DNA of 64,000 bases, taken from assembly GCF_015461805.1 (NCBI RefSeq), contig NZ_JACVZE010000002.1, positions 372,001-436,000 on the forward strand. Reading direction: 5' to 3'. The translations under genes and the position numbers were made by a program. Shown one piece after another: positions 29,699 through 38,135 of the stretch (positions within the stretch are counted from its first letter, which is position 1; each line of letters opens with the position of its first letter). The notes under the pieces are model-generated. The model was not told the DNA's origin, did not search any database, and saw only the letters and a program-made list of their open reading frames with translations. Source of the stretch: Pseudomonas pisciculturae. GTDB taxonomy: Bacteria; Pseudomonadota; Gammaproteobacteria; Pseudomonadales; Pseudomonadaceae.

Positions 29699-30331
29699 TT
29701 ATGCCGTCGTGCGGTGCAGGCTGGCGAGAAAGCCGGCGGCCCCTACAAATAAACCCGCAAACGTGCGATTCATCCGCTTCTGCTGCTTAGGCGTGCGCAA
29801 CAACCGCAGCACCTTCGACGCCAACCCCGTATACCCCGCCATCACGATCATATCCACGACGATCATCGTCGCTCCCAGGATCACATACTGGATCAGCAAC
29901 GGCGCCTGCGGGTTCACGAACTGCGGCAGCACCGCCAGCATGAATACCAGGGCCTTGGGGTTGCTGGCATTGACCAGAAAGCCACGGAACATCATTGCCA
30001 TAGGTTTGCCGATCGGGCGTACGGCGGCGTCGTCGGTCATGTCCATGGGCAAGGCGCGCCATTGCTTGATGGCGAGATACACCAAGTACGCCACGCCAAA
30101 CCATTTGATCGCATAGAACGCGGTAGACGACGTCGCCAAAATGGCACCCAGGCCGCCTGCGACCACGGCAATCTGCATCGCCAGGCCAATTTGCAGGCCA
30201 ATGGCATTCCAGTAACCGCGTACAAAACCATATTGCAGGCCGCTGGACATCGAGGCGATGGCGCCGGCACCAGGGGAAAGGGAGATGATCCAACTGGCCA
30301 CGAAAAAGGCCAGCCATGTATCGAGTGCCAT
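29699..30331 (-). CDS. LysE/RhtB-family amino-acid exporter
   Basis: 210-residue inner-membrane protein with about six hydrophobic helices. The family N-terminus SLSPGAGAIASMSSGLQYG and the middle FLVNASNPKALVFMLAVLPQFV are both clear. LysE-family members export amino acids or homoserine lactones; the substrate is not readable from the sequence. Monocistronic. Confidence 0.9.
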   Translation of the reverse strand: MALDTWLAFFVASWIISLSPGAGAIASMSSGLQYGFVRGYWNAIGLQIGLAMQIAVVAGGLGAILATSSTAFYAIKWFGVAYLVYLAIKQWRALPMDMTDDAAVRPIGKPMAMMFRGFLVNASNPKALVFMLAVLPQFVNPQAPLLIQYVILGATMIVVDMIVMAGYTGLASKVLRLLRTPKQQKRMNRTFAGLFVGAAGFLASLHRTTA

Positions 30332-30402
30332 TACACACCTCGTTTCAAATTCGTCGTGAGCGTTAAGCTAACTCCGAGCACCGAGGCCTGGCTATAGAAT
30401 TT

Positions 30403-30957
30403 TTACGCGGGGCTGATCCAGCGGCGCACCGAACGCTGGAAGAACAGGCTGTTGGGCACCTGCACCATTGCACTGTCGGTGCCAGCCTCTGCGACTTCGA
30501 TCAACGTGGTGTACAGCAGGTTGATCGCAACTACCCTGCCCTTCACACCCGGTTTGTCGACGGTATCCACCAATTCGACAATGTCGCCGATACGGAACGG
30601 CCCGACGGTAAAGATCAAAATGGCGCACAACAGGTTGGACAACACCGACCACATGGCAAAGAACGCCACGGCAGCGACCGCCACAAACCCCGACAACGCT
30701 GTCCACAGCACCGTGGCGGAAACGCCCAGGCGACCGAGCACAAAGATCAGCGCACTGCCCATGATCAACCAGCGCAAGCCGCCGCGCAGAGGCATTAGCA
30801 GTTGTGGCGGCAACGGGTAGCGCTCGCCCAGGCGCGTCAGGCCCTTGGCAACAAAACGCTGGGCTAGGTAACCGGCCAACAGGATCAGCAGGATTTGCAC
30901 GCCGATCCACACGGGCTCGACCCACTGTGCCGGCAGCGGCAACTGCAACGCTTCCAT
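30403..30957 (-). CDS. Small MscS-family mechanosensitive channel
   Basis: 184-residue inner-membrane protein with three or four hydrophobic segments. The pore-helix/beta-domain junction reads AFFAMWSVLSNLLCAILIF then TVGPFRIGDIVELVD, the core MscS signature. The C-terminal alpha/beta domain is missing, as in short MscS homologues. Its ATG overlaps the stop of the ABC-F gene as TGATG, so it is translated in series with that gene. Confidence 0.85.
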   Translation of the reverse strand: MEALQLPLPAQWVEPVWIGVQILLILLAGYLAQRFVAKGLTRLGERYPLPPQLLMPLRGGLRWLIMGSALIFVLGRLGVSATVLWTALSGFVAVAAVAFFAMWSVLSNLLCAILIFTVGPFRIGDIVELVDTVDKPGVKGRVVAINLLYTTLIEVAEAGTDSAMVQVPNSLFFQRSVRRWISPA

Positions 30958-32867
30958 CAGGACAACGCCTCCAGCTCCGCTTGCAAGGTTTCCAGCAATT
31001 CGAGGGCCTCCATCCAGGTTTCCTCCAATTGCCCTTCGCGTACCTTGAGCTTGGCCTGTTCAGCCAGCAGGTCACGCAACTCATCCTTGCGGGCGGCCTC
31101 ATACACGGCGCTGTCACCCAGGCTGGCTTCGATCTTGGCCAGGCGCTCATGCACCTTGCCCAGCTCCGCTTCCAGCTTGTCGGCTTCGCGTTTGTGCGGC
31201 GCCAATTGTTGGCGCAATGCGGCGGCGGCCTGGCGCTGGGCTTTTTTGTCAGTCTTGTCCGGATTGACCGGCGTGTTACTGGCCGGCGCGTTGCGCAGGC
31301 GGTAATCCGTCAGCCAGCGGGCATAGTCGTCGAGGTCACCGTCGAACTCTTCGACTTTGCCGTCAGCCACCAACAGGAAGTTATCGGTAGTGCTCTTGAG
31401 CAAGTGGCGATCGTGAGACACCACCAGTACCGCACCGCTGAACTCCTGCAAGGCCATGGTCAGCGCCAGGCGCATTTCCAGGTCCAGGTGGTTGGTCGGT
31501 TCGTCGAGCAGCAGCAGGTTCGGGCGGTCCCAGGCGATCAACGCCAGGGCCAGACGGGCCTTTTCGCCGCCGGAGAAATTCAGCACCGGCTCATCGATGC
31601 GTGCACCGCGAAAGTCGAAACCACCCAGGAAGTCGCGCAGCACTTGCTCGCGCTCGGTCGGCGCCAGGCGCTGCAAGTGCAGCAACGGGCTGGCCTTGGC
31701 GTCTAGGGAGTCCAACTGGTGCTGGGCGAAATAGCCCACCACCGTGTTCTCGCCACGGGTCAGGTGGCCGGCCAGGGGCGAAAGTTCGCCCGACAGGTTC
31801 TTGATCAGCGTCGACTTGCCCGCACCGTTAGGGCCGAGCAAACCAATACGCGCACCCGGCGTGAGCTGCAGCTTGACCTTCTCCAGGATGGTTTTATCGC
31901 CATAACCCAGGCGCGCATCCGAAAGGTCCAACAGCGGGCTGGAGATTTTCACCGACTCGCGGAACACAAAGTCGAACGGTGAATCGACGTGGGCCGCCGA
32001 CAGCTCCTCCATGCGCTCTAACGCCTTGATCCGGCTTTGTGCCTGCCGGGCCTTAGTGGCTTGGGCCTTGAAGCGGGCGATGTAGCTTTCCATGTGCGCA
32101 CGCTGCGCCTGCTGCTTCTCGAAGGCCTGTTGCTGCTGGGCCAGGCGCTCGGCGCGGGCGCGTTCGAACGCGGTGTAGCCGCCACGGTAGAGCGTGATTT
32201 TCTTCTGTTCGACGTGGGCAATGTTGTCGACCACGGCGTCGAGGAAGTCCCGGTCGTGGGAAATCAGCAGCAAGGTGCCCTGGTAGCTCTTGAGGAAGTC
32301 TTCCAGCCACAGGATCGCATCGAGGTCCAAGTGGTTGGTCGGTTCGTCGAGCAGCAGCAGGTCCGAAGGGCACATCAGCGCCTGGGCCAGGTTCAGGCGC
32401 ATGCGCCAGCCGCCGGAGAAGTCGGCGACCGGGCGATCCATCTGTTCGTTGGTAAAGCCCAGGCCGGCAAGCATCTTGCGCGCGCGGGCGTCGGCGGTGT
32501 AGCCGTCGGCGCTGTCGAGTTCGGAGTGCAGGCGTGCCTGAGCGGCGCCGTCCTGGGCTTTCTCGGCCTCGGCAAGGTCGTGTTGCACCTGGCGCAGGCG
32601 CAGGTCGCCATCGAGCACGTAGTCGATCGCGATGCGGTCCAGGGTGTCGATCTCCTGGCGCATATGGGCGATGCGCCAGTCGGCCGGCAGCAAGCAGTCC
32701 CCGGAGTCCGGGGTCAGCTCACCCAGCAACAGGGCGAACAACGTGGATTTGCCGGCGCCATTGGCACCGATCAGGCCGGCTTTGTGACCGGCGTGCAGGG
32801 TCAGCTCGGCGTCTTCGAGAAGACGCTGCGGGCCACGCTGTAATGTTAGGCTTTGAAGTCGGATCAT
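30957..32867 (-). CDS. ABC-F family ATPase (YheS-like)
   Basis: 636-residue cytosolic protein with two ABC domains and no membrane segment, the layout of ribosome-associated ABC-F factors. Walker A motifs GANGAGKST and GPNGAGKST; signatures FSGGWRMRL and FSGGEKARL; both Walker B motifs read LLLLDEPTNHLD. The linker is rich in Gln/Arg/Ala (QQQAFEKQQAQRAH) and the C-terminal 100 residues form a coiled coil (KREADKLEAELGKVHERLAK). Start MIRLQSLTLQRG at 32867; the longer frame reaches into the opposite gene and has no family similarity. Confidence 0.94.
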   Translation of the reverse strand: MIRLQSLTLQRGPQRLLEDAELTLHAGHKAGLIGANGAGKSTLFALLLGELTPDSGDCLLPADWRIAHMRQEIDTLDRIAIDYVLDGDLRLRQVQHDLAEAEKAQDGAAQARLHSELDSADGYTADARARKMLAGLGFTNEQMDRPVADFSGGWRMRLNLAQALMCPSDLLLLDEPTNHLDLDAILWLEDFLKSYQGTLLLISHDRDFLDAVVDNIAHVEQKKITLYRGGYTAFERARAERLAQQQQAFEKQQAQRAHMESYIARFKAQATKARQAQSRIKALERMEELSAAHVDSPFDFVFRESVKISSPLLDLSDARLGYGDKTILEKVKLQLTPGARIGLLGPNGAGKSTLIKNLSGELSPLAGHLTRGENTVVGYFAQHQLDSLDAKASPLLHLQRLAPTEREQVLRDFLGGFDFRGARIDEPVLNFSGGEKARLALALIAWDRPNLLLLDEPTNHLDLEMRLALTMALQEFSGAVLVVSHDRHLLKSTTDNFLLVADGKVEEFDGDLDDYARWLTDYRLRNAPASNTPVNPDKTDKKAQRQAAAALRQQLAPHKREADKLEAELGKVHERLAKIEASLGDSAVYEAARKDELRDLLAEQAKLKVREGQLEETWMEALELLETLQAELEALS

Positions 32868-32917
32868 AATGGCGGCGGAGTCTACCAGCTTCGTTGCCCG
32901 CTGGCTTGGGTGTGAAT

Positions 32918-33382
32918 ATGTGCGCTGACCTGTGGAGCTTTGCCCTCTCGACTTACGCCCGTCCGGGCGTCGAAACCGCCTGCTTGCGCCTGCAGGAACA
33001 AGGCGCAGATGTGTGCCTGTTGCTGTGTGGCGCATGGCTGGAGCAACGCGGTGCAGCGTTTGAGCCCGAGCGTGCACGAGCACTGCAACAGCTTTCTCGA
33101 CCGTGGCAGACGCAAGTGATCGAACCGTTGCGCCACGTTCGGGTGCAATGGCGCGCCATGGCGCAGCAGGACGAGCCGTTGGCAGGGTTACGGGAGCGGG
33201 TCAAAGCCCTTGAGCTGGATGCCGAACGACAGCTACTGACACGCTTGGAAGCGCTTGCACAGGCTTGGCCGACATGTGCGGTGGCTCAAACGCAGTGGCT
33301 GGAAGGACTGGCGGCTGAGGATGCCGCCAACCTTGACCACGACGCGCTGCAACAGCTGCGCGTCGCGGCCACCGGCACTTAG
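32918..33382 (+). CDS. TIGR02444 family protein
   Basis: 154-residue cytosolic protein of unknown function. The pattern LWSFALSTYARPGVETACLRLQ at the start and DVCLLLCGAWLEQRG are typical of this proteobacterial family. The ATG at 32918 is chosen over a TTG 24 bases earlier. It is divergent from the ABC-F gene, with only 50 bases between, and its stop overlaps the algP stop by four bases. Confidence 0.8.
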   Translation: MCADLWSFALSTYARPGVETACLRLQEQGADVCLLLCGAWLEQRGAAFEPERARALQQLSRPWQTQVIEPLRHVRVQWRAMAQQDEPLAGLRERVKALELDAERQLLTRLEALAQAWPTCAVAQTQWLEGLAAEDAANLDHDALQQLRVAATGT

Positions 33383-34536
33383 GAAGCGCTGGTTGGGGTA
33401 GTGCTTGGCGTGACCGGTGCAGGCGTGCTGCTGGTCGGCGCGGTTGGAGCGGAGGATGCTGCTGGAGTAGCTGCAGGCGTTGCTGGTTTGGCCGGGGCTG
33501 GTTTGGCAGCGACTGGCTTTGCAACTGGTTTAGCGGCAGCAGGCTTGACGGCTGGCTTAACGGCCGGTTTTGCAGCAGCAGGCTTGGCAACTGGCTTAAC
33601 GGCCGGTTTCGCAGCAGCAGCTTTAACAACTGGCTTGGCGGCTGGTTTTGCAGCAGCGGCTTTAACAGCTGGCTTGGCGGCTGGTTTTGCAGCAGCGGTT
33701 TTGGCAACTGGCTTCGCGGCTGGTTTCGCAGCAGCGGTTTTAGCAACTGGCTTGGCGGCTGGTTTCGCAGCAGCAGTTTTAGCAGCTGGCTTGGCGGCTG
33801 GTTTCGCAGCAGCAGTTTTAGCAGCTGGCTTGGCGGCTGGTTTTGCAGCAGCCGTTTTAGCAACTGGCTTGGCGGCTGGTTTTGCAACAGCCGTTTTAGC
33901 CGCTGGCTTTGCGGCTGGTTTTGCGGCTGGTTTTGCAGCAGCAGTTTTAGCAGCTGGCTTGGCGGCTGGTTTTGCAGCAGCAGTTTTAGCAGCTGGCTTG
34001 GCGGCTGGTTTTGCAGCAGCAGTTTTGGCAGCTGGCTTGGCGGCTGGTTTCGCAGCAGCGGTTTTGGCAGCTGGCTTGGCGGCTGGTTTTGCAGCAGCGG
34101 TTTTGGCAGCTGGCTTGGCAACCGCTTTTGCAGGCGTACGAGCGCCCAGCACCTTGGCTACGGCTTCCTTCACACGACCAACGCCCTGAGCCAGTTTCAG
34201 GCTTTCTTGAGCGTCTTTTTTGAGTTGGGAAATGTAGGTGCGGGTTTCAGCTTGGCGATCCTTGAGGGCGTCCAGCAGGTCCTCAAGTTCTTTGACGGCG
34301 TCTTTGGCTTTGGCTTGTGCCTTGGCCTTGCCAGCAGTGGCAGCGTCTTGCAGTTTGGTGCGGGATTTGTGCAGCTTTTCTTGCGCTTTACCGCGTTGTT
34401 TTTCCAGCTTGGCGAGCAGCTTTTCTGCATCGGCCAAGGCTTGGGAACAAGCGCTTTCCAGATGTTCGAGCAAGCTGCCCGAAAGTTGTTGGAGTAAATG
34501 CAACGGGGTATTAACAGGCTTCTGTTTGGCCGACAT
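33379..34536 (-). CDS. algP: Histone H1-like protein AlgP
   Basis: 385-residue DNA-associated protein; in P. aeruginosa AlgP (AlgR3) affects alginate gene expression. Residues 1-130 form a helical, coiled-coil-like domain (LEKQRGKAQEKLHKSRTKLQ, KELEDLLDALKDRQAE). From about 132 to 355 the protein is an array of KPAA, KPVA and KTAA units, very basic and alanine-rich like the tail of histone H1. The last 30 residues switch to Pro/Thr/Ser/Ala. The repeat array may vary in length between strains. Start MSAKQKPVNTP has GGAGG upstream. Confidence 0.92.
   Translation of the reverse strand: MSAKQKPVNTPLHLLQQLSGSLLEHLESACSQALADAEKLLAKLEKQRGKAQEKLHKSRTKLQDAATAGKAKAQAKAKDAVKELEDLLDALKDRQAETRTYISQLKKDAQESLKLAQGVGRVKEAVAKVLGARTPAKAVAKPAAKTAAAKPAAKPAAKTAAAKPAAKPAAKTAAAKPAAKPAAKTAAAKPAAKPAAKTAAAKPAAKPAAKPAAKTAVAKPAAKPVAKTAAAKPAAKPAAKTAAAKPAAKPAAKTAAAKPAAKPVAKTAAAKPAAKPVAKTAAAKPAAKPAVKAAAAKPAAKPVVKAAAAKPAVKPVAKPAAAKPAVKPAVKPAAAKPVAKPVAAKPAPAKPATPAATPAASSAPTAPTSSTPAPVTPSTTPTSAS
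33505..34130. repeat. algP minisatellite
   Basis: Tandem, partly degenerate repeats within algP. The clearest period is 39 bases (13 codons, KPAAKPAAKTAAA), itself built from 12-base KPAA units. Best conserved between about 33690 and 34110. Slippage would change protein length in whole 12- or 39-base steps without breaking the frame. Confidence 0.9.
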
Positions 34537-34729
34537 GGTTTACCTCCTGGCTGACGTGGGTGCGGCTCATACTAGCCCTCTGCTCTTACCGCCGCTAGGG
34601 CATGTTGACAGTATCGTTTGGCTTGCGTTGCACCGTGCGAAAATTCTTATCGATATAACGAAAATACGCGGCACTTTTTACCCATTCACGCTGGCATAAT
34701 CCGTCGCACTTTCGGCGGGAGAATGCCCC

Positions 34730-35407
34730 ATGTCGCGTTACCTTTTTTTTGTGCTGGGCCTGGCGATTTCGGTGGCCAATGCGAGCGAGCAATCGCCACC
34801 AAAAACCACTGACCAGGACCAGCATGACCTCGCCTACAGCCTGGGCGCAAGCCTCGGTGAACGGCTGCGCCAGGAAGTCCCTGACCTGCAGATCCAGGCC
34901 CTGATCGACGGCCTCAAGCAAGCCTATCAAGGCAAACCGCTGACATTGGATAACGCCCGTATCGAACAACTGCTTGCCCAACACGAAGCGCAAAGCGAAG
35001 CCGACGCTCAGGTACCCCAGAGCGAAAAAGCACTGGCCGCCGAGCAACAATTTTTAAACAAAGAAAAAGCCGTCAAAGGCGTACGTGAATTGGCGGATGG
35101 AATCCTGCTCAACGAACTCACCCCCGGCACCGGCAACAAACCGATGGCCAATGACCAGGTTGAAGTGAAATACGTGGGGCGGCTACCCGATGGCACTGTG
35201 TTCGATAAAAGCAGCCAGCCGCAGTGGTTTCGTCTGGACAGTGTGATCAGCGGCTGGAGCAGTGCGCTGCAACAGATGCCCGTAGGTGCGAAATGGCGTC
35301 TGGTGATTCCATCGGCACAGGCCTATGGGGCTGATGGCGCAGGCGAATTGATCCCGCCCTATACGCCGCTGGTGTTCGAGATCGAATTGCTCGGAACCCG
35401 CCACTGA
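34730..35407 (+). CDS. FKBP-type peptidyl-prolyl isomerase
   Basis: 225-residue exported isomerase. Signal peptide MSRYLFFVLGLAISVANA, then an FKBP_N dimerisation domain (DLAYSLGASLGERLRQ, residues about 30-120) and a C-terminal FKBP domain (VEVKYVGRLPDGTVFDKS to PPYTPLVFEIELLG). Layout matches Mip/FklB/FkpA-type chaperones of the periplasm or outer membrane. It sits upstream of algQ on the opposite strand, as in P. aeruginosa. Confidence 0.92.
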   Translation: MSRYLFFVLGLAISVANASEQSPPKTTDQDQHDLAYSLGASLGERLRQEVPDLQIQALIDGLKQAYQGKPLTLDNARIEQLLAQHEAQSEADAQVPQSEKALAAEQQFLNKEKAVKGVRELADGILLNELTPGTGNKPMANDQVEVKYVGRLPDGTVFDKSSQPQWFRLDSVISGWSSALQQMPVGAKWRLVIPSAQAYGADGAGELIPPYTPLVFEIELLGTRH

Positions 35408-35412
35408 ACCCA

Positions 35413-35446
35413 TAAAAAACGGTGCGCAATGCGCACCGTTTTTTTG
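35413..35446. terminator. Bidirectional terminator between FKBP gene and algQ
   Basis: Stem ACGGTGCGC/GCGCACCGT with loop AAT and A/T runs on both sides, between two convergent genes. Confidence 0.9.
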
Positions 35447-35461
35447 TACCGCGATCAAGGA

Positions 35462-35920
35462 TCAAGCCTGGGTAGCAGGCTCTTCGCTATGGGCGGTGTG
35501 CAACACTTCGATCAGGCAGTCTTCCAACTCGAAACGCTCATGGAGCAGACCTCCGAGCTCCTTGAATTTTTCAGCAACGCATTTGCCTTCATCGCACAGA
35601 TCGTTGAATGCCAGTAGCTTCTCGGTAATCACATCAATGCGCGGGTAAAGGGTCTCGGCCAGCTCAAGGCCCCGCTTATCATTGAACGCTTTCGCTTCAC
35701 CGGTCAGTTGCTCGTAGATCTCGAAGTGGCCGGCAGAAACATAGTCCACCAAAGACCCGCAGAACTCTTGCAGCGGCTTGTGGTTCTCAGACAGTGCATC
35801 GGGCTTGGCGCCAAGAGCATCATAGGCCTGAATCAGTTCGTGGCGCTCCAGCAGCCATCTGTCGATGAGCTTGTGCACCCCACCCCAGCGTTCCTGAGCA
35901 TTCTGACAACTTTCCAGCAT
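35462..35920 (-). CDS. algQ: Anti-sigma-70 factor AlgQ/Rsd
   Basis: 152-residue member of the Rsd/AlgQ family, which binds region 4 of the housekeeping sigma factor and shifts RNA polymerase to alternative sigmas; in P. aeruginosa it affects alginate and siderophore genes. Typical segments are [34 protein letters not shown] and [16 protein letters not shown]. Single gene with its own terminator downstream. Confidence 0.95.
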   Translation of the reverse strand: MLESCQNAQERWGGVHKLIDRWLLERHELIQAYDALGAKPDALSENHKPLQEFCGSLVDYVSAGHFEIYEQLTGEAKAFNDKRGLELAETLYPRIDVITEKLLAFNDLCDEGKCVAEKFKELGGLLHERFELEDCLIEVLHTAHSEEPATQA

Positions 35921-36129
35921 GATGATCTCTCTTCCCTATAGGGGCGCTGCTGCCTGGTGCCCGCGCAACACTTCAAGGATAAGGCAGCAGCCGGACAAGG
36001 CCGCATCTGACAAACGGTTTCGATAACACGTGCGGGCCAGATTATGCCCGCATGACTATGGCTTCAAGGTACGCAGGAGAGAAAGTTCATACAAGTGTTT
36101 AATCCCGTCCTACAACTCTCGGGCTCATT

Positions 36130-36651
36130 TCAACGACTCGCCGGATGCAAACGCGGCATCAGCAGCAGCCTTGAAAACTGCAAGATTCCCAAAATCAGCA
36201 TGCCAACGAAGAACAGCAGGCTCCATTCGGGAAGGCTCAAGTCAAACAGGGTCCAGTTGATTTCCACACAGTCGACAGTGCCTTTGACCGACGATTGCAG
36301 CGCCTGCCAAAACGATAGGTTTTCGATCATATAGTGCAGGCTTGGCCAGCAATCAGCAGCCTGATCAGGTGCGGCGTTTTGTAGCAACACCTGGCGTACG
36401 GCGGTGAGCGCACCGAGCACTGCGCTACCCATACTGACAAGACCGTAAAAATAGGCAGCGGAACGCGTGGGATTATGGAGGGTGGCGACCAGATTGATCA
36501 GCGTAAAAACAGCCAGGAAGATGCGTTGCACCTGGCACAGGAAGCACGGGCGCAGAGACACGCCGAATTCAAGGTAAAAGGACGCGCCCAACGTCAGCGC
36601 ACCCGCCATGAACGCGAGAAAAAACAAGGAACGTGAAGGGGCCAAAGACAT
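36130..36651 (-). CDS. dsbB: Disulfide bond formation protein B
   Basis: 173-residue inner-membrane oxidoreductase that reoxidises DsbA and passes electrons to ubiquinone. Four hydrophobic helices, the first periplasmic Cys pair in CFLC (about 36-39) and the second pair in ADCWPSLHY and VDCVEI. In P. aeruginosa the gene at this place is dsbH, one of two DsbB paralogues, so the name dsbB is by family and not by orthology. Confidence 0.9.
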   Translation of the reverse strand: MSLAPSRSLFFLAFMAGALTLGASFYLEFGVSLRPCFLCQVQRIFLAVFTLINLVATLHNPTRSAAYFYGLVSMGSAVLGALTAVRQVLLQNAAPDQAADCWPSLHYMIENLSFWQALQSSVKGTVDCVEINWTLFDLSLPEWSLLFFVGMLILGILQFSRLLLMPRLHPASR

Positions 36652-36787
36652 GCTTTATCCGCATCGCGAAAGACAGGCCGCTACGGTAGAGGAAAGGCCT
36701 GACCCCTTTCAATACGCACCGGAGCAGACAATTCCGCGAGAGCCTAGGGACATGCCGTCAGAGCATGGAAGACATCGAGCTATACAA

Positions 36788-36798
36788 TGTAGGAGTTT
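36788..36798 (-). repeat. AAACTCCTACA motif, copy 2
   Basis: The minus strand reads AAACTCCTACA between hemY and dsbB. A facing CTCCTACG lies at 36881-36888, just before the hemY stop. Confidence 0.5.
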
Positions 36799-36835
36799 AC
36801 TGATGGCCGGCTCAGCCCCAGCATTCCCAACGCAT

Positions 36836-36875
36836 CGAAGGGTTGGTTATCAGACACTTCTGAACCAACCCTTCG
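36836..36875. terminator. Strong hairpin downstream of hemY
   Basis: Arms CGAAGGGTTGGT and ACCAACCCTTCG are perfect over 12 bases and continue as TCAGA/TCTGA after a small bulge, closing on a four-base loop. It begins 14 bases past the hemY stop on the minus strand. No T-run follows, so it may protect the 3' end of the hemCDXY message or act with Rho. Confidence 0.6.
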
Positions 36876-36888
36876 ACTCTCTCCTACG

Positions 36889-38130
36889 TCAAACTCGGGC
36901 AGGAACCGGCAGCGGTGACGCCAACAAGCGGCTATCCAACAGGCCCAGTCCTTCCTGGAACAGCTGATTACTGCGCTCGGTATCACCCAACTGGGCCAAC
37001 AAGCGCGCCAGTTCGGCACACGCCTCAGGGTTGCGCTGCACCTGCAGGCTGCTTTCCAGATAGTCCCGCGCCTTGCCCCACAGGCTGTTTTGCAGGCACA
37101 GGCGACCCAATGTCAGCAACAGGCTGGCGTCGCCTGGATGGTCCTTGAGCCAACCTTCGGCAAACTTCAATTGCCGAGCCGGGTCACTGCCACGCAGCAG
37201 GCCATAGAGGCGAATCAGGTGGCTGTCGTAATTGCGCTTGATCGCGCCACGCAACGCCTCTTCGGCCTTGGCATCGGCGCCCAGCTGTCGCAGTTGCTCG
37301 GCATAGGCCAGCACCAGTTGTGGCTCCTGGCGTTGAGCGGAAGTCAGTTGCTGCCAGGCCCGCTCCAGGGACTGCAAGCCAGCTTCGCCCAGCTCTTCAC
37401 GCTGGGCCGCCAAGCCGAGGTTTTCGCCCCAGGCGCGTCGTTCAAGCTCGGCCAGTTCACTGGGAGGCAGCACTTTGTCTTTGCGCAACTCCGGCAACAG
37501 TCGAATCACCGACGACCAATCGCCGCGCTGCTGATGCAAACGCTGCAATTGACGCAGTACCTGAGCGTTATGGGGATGGCGCTCGTGCATGGCCTGCAAG
37601 GTGACCAGCGCGCCCTCGGCATCGCCACGGTCCAATTGCAGTTGCGCATGGCTCAAAGCAACCGCCAGCTCCGCCTGTGGCTGACGCTCCAAAGCGCGCT
37701 CCAGCAAACCATCTGACTCTTCATAGCGCCCCTGCTCATTGGCCGCACGGGCGGCACCGAGGTAATACAGCAGCGGCTGGCGTTCGGCTTCGGCGGCCCG
37801 GTGCAGGTGGCGTTCGGCACTGGCCCAACGCCCTTCGGCGAGGTCCATCTGGCCTTGCTCGATAGCAATTTGCACACGGCGGCTGCGGTTACGGCGCGAC
37901 CATGGGTTAACCACACCACCCGACGTGGTCACCAGGCTCAGCAGCACGCGAATCAGGTAGATCGCCAGGCCAATGGCAAACACCGCCACTACGGTCGCCC
38001 ACAAACTCGACTCGTAATGCAGCACATGGGGATAGGTAATCAGCACGTAGCCGGTGTGTTTCGAAATGCCCACGGCGAGTGCCAGCGCGATTGCTATCGC
38101 CAGCACCAGGATCACATAGAAACGCTTCAT
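36889..38130 (-). CDS. hemY: HemY-like TPR membrane protein
   Basis: 413-residue inner-membrane protein with two N-terminal helices (RFYVILVLAIAIALALAVGI and LWATVVAVFAIGLAIYLIRV) and a large TPR-containing domain facing the periplasm or cytosol, for example GRWASAERHLHRAAEAE, LYYLGAARAANEQGRYEES and LLLTLGRLCLQNSLWGKARDYL. It is not protoporphyrinogen oxidase despite the shared symbol. The ATG at 38130 has AGGAG eight bases upstream; a GTG at 38139 overlaps the hemX stop. Last gene of hemC-hemD-hemX-hemY. Confidence 0.9.
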   Translation of the reverse strand: MKRFYVILVLAIAIALALAVGISKHTGYVLITYPHVLHYESSLWATVVAVFAIGLAIYLIRVLLSLVTTSGGVVNPWSRRNRSRRVQIAIEQGQMDLAEGRWASAERHLHRAAEAERQPLLYYLGAARAANEQGRYEESDGLLERALERQPQAELAVALSHAQLQLDRGDAEGALVTLQAMHERHPHNAQVLRQLQRLHQQRGDWSSVIRLLPELRKDKVLPPSELAELERRAWGENLGLAAQREELGEAGLQSLERAWQQLTSAQRQEPQLVLAYAEQLRQLGADAKAEEALRGAIKRNYDSHLIRLYGLLRGSDPARQLKFAEGWLKDHPGDASLLLTLGRLCLQNSLWGKARDYLESSLQVQRNPEACAELARLLAQLGDTERSNQLFQEGLGLLDSRLLASPLPVPARV

Positions 38131-38135
38131 CGGCT

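Noticed and set aside
33690..34110. CRISPR-like regular repeats
   Set aside because: The repeats are tandem without unique spacers, in frame with algP, and no cas genes are present.
33201..34121. 306-codon Gln/Pro/Leu open frame on the minus strand through algP
   Set aside because: Same cause: a shifted reading of the minisatellite, with no start context or homologous domain.
33401..34189. 262-codon Ala/Gly/Phe open frame opposite algP
   Set aside because: It is the mirror of the KPAA repeat. The repeat has no stop in several frames, and the composition is that of the repeat only.
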